Assembly: GCA_029248485.1 (NCBI GenBank)
Contig: JAQWJG010000044.1
Span: 1-10,700, forward strand
Reading direction: 5' to 3'
DNA length: 10,700 bases
Source: SAR86 cluster bacterium
Lineage (GTDB): Bacteria > Pseudomonadota > Gammaproteobacteria > SAR86 > D2472
Below the pieces are notes generated by a model. That model saw only the letters and a list, made by a program, of their open reading frames with translations. It was not told the origin of the DNA and did not search any database. This document shows positions 7,404-10,700 of the stretch, piece after piece. The first letter of the stretch is position 1; every line of letters starts with the position of its first letter. The position numbers were made by a program, and so were the translations under genes.

Positions 7404-7982
7404 ATGATTGAAGACATCAAGTATAAACTAAATTTAAATAATTCTGAAAAGCCAAGCGGCAGACCTCAAGCCTCTGTATTAATAGCTATTTTAAATTATG
7501 GTGAATTTATTGAATCTCCTGAATTAATTTATACTCAACGCTCCAGTCATCTTTCAACTCATTCTGGTGAGGTGAGTTTTCCTGGAGGCAAAGCAGATAA
7601 AACAGATCCAAATCTTTTTGGAACAGCCTTGAGAGAATCTAATGAAGAAATAAGCCTTAATAGCAAGGATGTTACTGAATTAGGGAAATTAAATTATTTA
7701 ATCTCCCGTCATAAGATAGAGGTTAATCCATTTGTGGCTTCAGTTGATCAGCCTCAAACCTTTGAGCCCAATGAGGAGATTCAAGAGATATTTACCGTCC
7801 CGCTCAATTTTTTACTTGATTCAAGAAACATACAAAGGGAAAGCATTGAAAGACAAGGTAGTGTTTGGCAAGTGCCAACTTGGAACATCAAGAATCAAAA
7901 AATATGGGGTCTAACCGCAATGATTACCGTAAACTTTTTAAATGTATGTTTTGATGCGAATATAGAGATTCTAGAGGGTTAA
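7404..7982 (+). CDS. nudL: CoA diphosphatase-type Nudix hydrolase (NudL-like)
   Basis: Predicted to hydrolyse coenzyme A or its thioesters to 3',5'-ADP and (acyl-)phosphopantetheine in the cytoplasm, with Mg or Mn. The protein is 192 aa, matching E. coli NudL in size. The CoA-pyrophosphatase signature TQRSSHLSTHSGEVSFPGG (44-62) runs straight into the Nudix box (GGKAD at 61-65, then RESNEEISL at 77-85), where Glu78, Glu81 and Glu82 are the metal ligands. The position usually Gly is Ser84, which is tolerated in this subfamily. The ATG at 7404 is preceded by a 22-bp inverted repeat rather than a Shine-Dalgarno; a weak AGAGA lies farther up at 7368-7372. First gene of a four-gene probable operon, 5 bp from the next. 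CoA specificity is inferred from the signature. Confidence 0.9.
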   Translation: MIEDIKYKLNLNNSEKPSGRPQASVLIAILNYGEFIESPELIYTQRSSHLSTHSGEVSFPGGKADKTDPNLFGTALRESNEEISLNSKDVTELGKLNYLISRHKIEVNPFVASVDQPQTFEPNEEIQEIFTVPLNFLLDSRNIQRESIERQGSVWQVPTWNIKNQKIWGLTAMITVNFLNVCFDANIEILEG

Positions 7983-7987
7983 TTGAA

Positions 7988-8503
7988 ATGATAATTGATA
8001 TTAATAATAAAACTTTAAGCACTGAAAATGATGATTTTTGGATAGCTCCAGACGCAACAGTTATTGGAGATGTGCAAATGGCAAAAGATTCAAGTGTTTG
8101 GTTCCATTGCACTCTTAGAGGAGATAACGAGCCAATTATTTTAGGTGAAGGTACGAATATCCAGGATAATTCTGTAATACATACAGACCCAGGGTTTGGA
8201 TGCACAATAGGAAAGTTTGTTACTGTTGGGCACATGGCAATGCTGCATGGATGTGAAATTGGCGATGGCACCCTTATTGGTATTGGTGCGGTGATTCTTA
8301 ATGGAGCAAAAATAGGGAAAAATTGTATTATAGGAGCAAAAGCACTGGTCACAGAGGGCATGGAAGTACCTGATGGATCAATGGTATTGGGTGTTCCTGC
8401 TAAAATTAAAAAAGAGCTTACCACTGAAGAGCAAGCTATTCCCTCCCTAAATGCTCATCATTACATTGAAAACTATAAAAGATATAAGACCGAGCTAGGT
8501 TAG
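7988..8503 (+). CDS. gamma-carbonic anhydrase family protein (left-handed beta-helix)
   Basis: The 171-aa protein is a hexapeptide-repeat left-handed beta-helix (about 18-130) followed by a C-terminal helix that packs on the prism; family members are trimers with metal sites between subunits. The three zinc-ligand histidines of the gamma class are in place: His65 (VIHTD), His82 (VGH) and His87 (MLHGC). RGD (44-46) and Gln59/Asp60 match the Cam active-site Arg, Asp and Gln/Asp positions. It resembles E. coli YrdA and related proteins, many of which have weak or no measured carbonic anhydrase activity, so CO2 hydration is possible but unproven. GAGGG (7974-7978) lies 9 nt before the ATG. It follows the CoA-diphosphatase gene by 5 bp and is 4 bp from the next gene. 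Confidence 0.94.
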   Translation: MIIDINNKTLSTENDDFWIAPDATVIGDVQMAKDSSVWFHCTLRGDNEPIILGEGTNIQDNSVIHTDPGFGCTIGKFVTVGHMAMLHGCEIGDGTLIGIGAVILNGAKIGKNCIIGAKALVTEGMEVPDGSMVLGVPAKIKKELTTEEQAIPSLNAHHYIENYKRYKTELG

Positions 8504-8507
8504 CTAA

Positions 8508-9227
8508 ATGTCAGGAAGAATAGTAAATTATTTTCATGAGTCAACAGAGTGTGAAGGGTATCTCTCCATCCCTGAATCTTCTCTGCCTGCTCCTTTGGTT
8601 TTGGTTGCTCATACCTGGAAAGGTAGATCTGAGTTTGAAGATCATAAAGTGGTGGCACTAAATAATTTAGGCTATGCAGCTTTATCAATCGATATTTTTG
8701 GCGGCGGCATTAATGGCACCAGTGTTGAAGAGAATCAAGCTTTAATTGCGCCCTTTGTTCAAGATAGGCAGCTATTTAGACAACGTCTCATAAGCGCAGT
8801 TGAGTTTGGCAAAACCATTGATGGTGTTGATGCATCAAAAATAGCATTGATAGGTTTTTGTTTTGGTGGTCTTGCTGCCATAGAGCTGGCTCGCTCAGGA
8901 TATCAGCTCTCAGGCTGCGTTAGTTTTCACGGGCTTTTAAATCAATCCGATGAACCTTTTCAAAAGGTAAATACTAAATTATTGGTTTTACATGGAGATA
9001 AAGATCCCATGGTTTCCTCGGATCAGATACTGGCTTTGCAGAATGAAATGACAGAATCAGAGGCTGATTGGCAATTTGTAAGCTATGGCAATACATACCA
9101 CGCGTTTACTAATCCTGCAGCTAACGATATTGAAATGGGAACAGTTTATAATCATGATAGTGATATGAGATCGTGGACCGCAATGTCTAATTTTTTAGAG
9201 GAAGTTTTTAGCAATGTTAACAAGTGA
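8508..9227 (+). CDS. dienelactone hydrolase family alpha/beta hydrolase
   Basis: The 239-aa cytoplasmic protein has no signal peptide. The nucleophile elbow is GFCFGG with Cys118 in place of the serine of most alpha/beta hydrolases, as in dienelactone hydrolase. The acid is Asp166 (HGDKDPMV) and the base His198 (TYHAF), completing the Cys-Asp-His triad in the expected order. True dienelactone hydrolases open dienelactone to maleylacetate in chlorocatechol breakdown, but nothing nearby suggests that pathway, so the substrate is unknown; a general ester or lactone hydrolase is the safe reading. The ATG lies 4 bp after the preceding stop, with a weak AGG 8 nt upstream. Its last 14 nt overlap the start of alaS, consistent with translational coupling. 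Confidence 0.93.
   Translation: MSGRIVNYFHESTECEGYLSIPESSLPAPLVLVAHTWKGRSEFEDHKVVALNNLGYAALSIDIFGGGINGTSVEENQALIAPFVQDRQLFRQRLISAVEFGKTIDGVDASKIALIGFCFGGLAAIELARSGYQLSGCVSFHGLLNQSDEPFQKVNTKLLVLHGDKDPMVSSDQILALQNEMTESEADWQFVSYGNTYHAFTNPAANDIEMGTVYNHDSDMRSWTAMSNFLEEVFSNVNK
9198..9204 (+). promoter_or_regulatory. alaS ribosome binding site inside the upstream gene
   Basis: GAGGAAG lies 9 nt before the ATG at 9214 and within the last codons of the hydrolase gene. It supports an alaS start that overlaps the upstream gene by 14 nt. Confidence 0.65.
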
Positions 9228-10700
9228 ACTAAGAGCTAAGTTTTTAGAGTACTTCAGTAACAATAATCATGAGGTTGTTGAGTCTAGCCCACTGATACCA
9301 GCTAATGACGAAACCTTGTTATTTACCAATGCTGGAATGGTTCAATTTAAAGATGTCTTTTTGGGGTCTGATAAACGTCCCTATAAAAGAGCAACAACAA
9401 CTCAGCGATGCATTCGGGCAGGCGGAAAACATAATGATTTGGAGAATGTAGGTTATACCCTCAGACATCATACGTTTTTTGAAATGTTGGGCAATTTTAG
9501 CTTTGGCGATTATTTTAAAGAAGAAGCGATTCAACTGGCATGGAATTTTTTAACAAATGAATTAAATCTGGATAAAGAAAAGTTATGGATCTCTGTCTTT
9601 AGAGAAGATGATGAAGCGGCAGAAATATGGCTATCAAAAATTGGTATAGATCCAGAGAGGATTGTGCGACTGGATGAAGAAGATAACTTCTGGTCTATGG
9701 GTGATACAGGTCCCTGTGGGCCTTGCTCTGAAATTTACTATGATCATGGCGAGCAATATGAAGGCACACCTCCAGGATCGCCTGGGGATGATGGAGATAG
9801 ATTTGTAGAAATTTGGAATTTAGTTTTCATGCAGTTTAATAGAGATGCTGCTGGTGAATTAACACCTTTACCCAAACCATCGGTTGATACCGGCATGGGC
9901 TTGGAGCGAGTGGCTGCGGTAATGCAAGGCGTAAATTCAAATTATGAAACAGATCTTTTCCTAAACCTTATTCAAGCCTCTGAAGATGCCATTCAGTCTC
10001 CTGGAGCCCCATCTCATAAAGTAATTGCAGACCATATCAGAAGTGTTAGCTTTTTAATTGCCGATGGCATCACACCTTCTAATGAAGGAAGGGGGTATGT
10101 GCTCAGAAGAATCATGCGAAGAGCTATCCGTCATGGCTACAAGCTTGGAGCCAAGGAACCATTTATGCACACATTGGTGGAACCATTAGTAAAAGAGATG
10201 AACTCTGCATTTCCAATGCTTTCATCTAATCAACAACACATTGAGGAAACAATTCATAATGAAGAGAATAAGTTTCTTGAAACATTGGATAAAGGTATTG
10301 AAATTTTAGAAAAGGAAATTTCAGGCATGAGTTCAAAGGTTATCCCTGGAGAAATTGTGTTTAAACTTCATGACACATTTGGTTTCCCGTTTGATCTAAC
10401 CGCAGATATTGCTCGTGAACAAGAATTAGAGTTAGATGAAACAGGTTTTAATAAATGTATGGAAGAGCAAGTTAAAAATTCAAAATCAGCGAGTAAATTT
10501 AAAGGTAACCAATTAGACCTATCTGCAATTGATGAAACTCAATTTTTAGGCTACGACAGATTAAATGCAGAGGGGAAAGTTTTAGGATTATGGAATGATG
10601 ATCTGCAGGTAGATTCTGCAACTCCAGGAAAAGATTATATTCTTGCCTTGGATCAATCTCCTTTTTATGCAGAGTCAGGTGGCCAGGTTGGAGATCAAGG
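9214..10700 (+). CDS. alaS: alanyl-tRNA synthetase, 5' part (cut by window edge)
   Basis: Charges tRNA-Ala with alanine, a class II synthetase. About 495 codons are present without a stop or frameshift; the full protein is usually about 870 aa, so the end of the editing domain and the C-terminal domain lie beyond the window. The N-terminal [14 protein letters not shown] matches the family start. The catalytic core has [13 protein letters not shown] (68-80), class II motif 1 region [17 protein letters not shown] (85-101) and motif 3 GMGLER (227-232). It is followed by the tRNA-recognition helical region with [10 protein letters not shown]. At the right edge, the start of the editing domain is visible as [13 protein letters not shown]. 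It is the fourth gene of the probable operon and overlaps the hydrolase gene by 14 nt. Confidence 0.98.
   Translation, partial: MLTSELRAKFLEYFSNNNHEVVESSPLIPANDETLLFTNAGMVQFKDVFLGSDKRPYKRATTTQRCIRAGGKHNDLENVGYTLRHHTFFEMLGNFSFGDYFKEEAIQLAWNFLTNELNLDKEKLWISVFREDDEAAEIWLSKIGIDPERIVRLDEEDNFWSMGDTGPCGPCSEIYYDHGEQYEGTPPGSPGDDGDRFVEIWNLVFMQFNRDAAGELTPLPKPSVDTGMGLERVAAVMQGVNSNYETDLFLNLIQASEDAIQSPGAPSHKVIADHIRSVSFLIADGITPSNEGRGYVLRRIMRRAIRHGYKLGAKEPFMHTLVEPLVKEMNSAFPMLSSNQQHIEETIHNEENKFLETLDKGIEILEKEISGMSSKVIPGEIVFKLHDTFGFPFDLTADIAREQELELDETGFNKCMEEQVKNSKSASKFKGNQLDLSAIDETQFLGYDRLNAEGKVLGLWNDDLQVDSATPGKDYILALDQSPFYAESGGQVGDQ

Noticed and set aside
7924..8424. A 166-codon minus-strand frame opposite the gamma-CA gene
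   Set aside because: The translation is Pro/Ile/Ser-rich low-complexity, as expected from the complement of hexapeptide repeats; the plus-strand gene has all three His ligands.
8500..9534. Minus-strand frames at 8500-8688 and 9319-9534
   Set aside because: Both are opposite conserved coding sequence (hydrolase N-terminus; alaS motif 1) and have no support of their own.

Overview
The window is an AT-rich (under about 40% GC by eye), gene-dense piece of a bacterial chromosome. It holds one tRNA gene and eight protein genes, almost all housekeeping. Protein similarity, a one-piece (long-form) PurL, and the divergent purL/mltF pair (also adjacent and divergent in E. coli and Pseudomonas) point to a gammaproteobacterium. 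The low GC, very short intergenic gaps (2 to 51 bp) and weak Shine-Dalgarno sites would suit a marine, streamlined lineage such as SAR86-like bacteria, but that placement is inference.

Layout. Bases 57-131 (minus): tRNA-Asn(GUU) with encoded CCA, divergent from uvrB (178-2187, plus), the UvrB subunit of nucleotide excision repair. uvrB meets mltF (2190-2909, minus) tail to tail with 2 bp between stops. The mltF product is a lipoprotein lytic transglycosylase that keeps only the catalytic half of MltF. purL (2949-6803, plus, GTG start) encodes FGAM synthase of purine synthesis and shares a 39-bp divergent promoter region with mltF. A zinc-ribbon Nudix hydrolase gene (6816-7352, minus, TTG start) converges on purL with a 12-bp gap.

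From 7404 to the right edge, four plus-strand genes form a tight probable operon: a CoA-diphosphatase-type Nudix hydrolase, a gamma-carbonic-anhydrase-like hexapeptide protein, a dienelactone-hydrolase-family alpha/beta hydrolase, and alaS (truncated by the window edge after about 495 codons). Gaps are 5 bp, 4 bp, and a 14-bp overlap.

I find no CRISPR array, transposon, phage, toxin-antitoxin or defence locus, and no evidence of a new system. The points that merit a look are small-scale. Two inverted repeats sit exactly at divergent promoters and translation starts (2937-2950 and 7381-7402). The mltF gene has lost its regulatory domain. There is also a conserved-looking Nudix/Nudix/gamma-CA cluster. 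No gene-free stretch exceeds about 60 bp.
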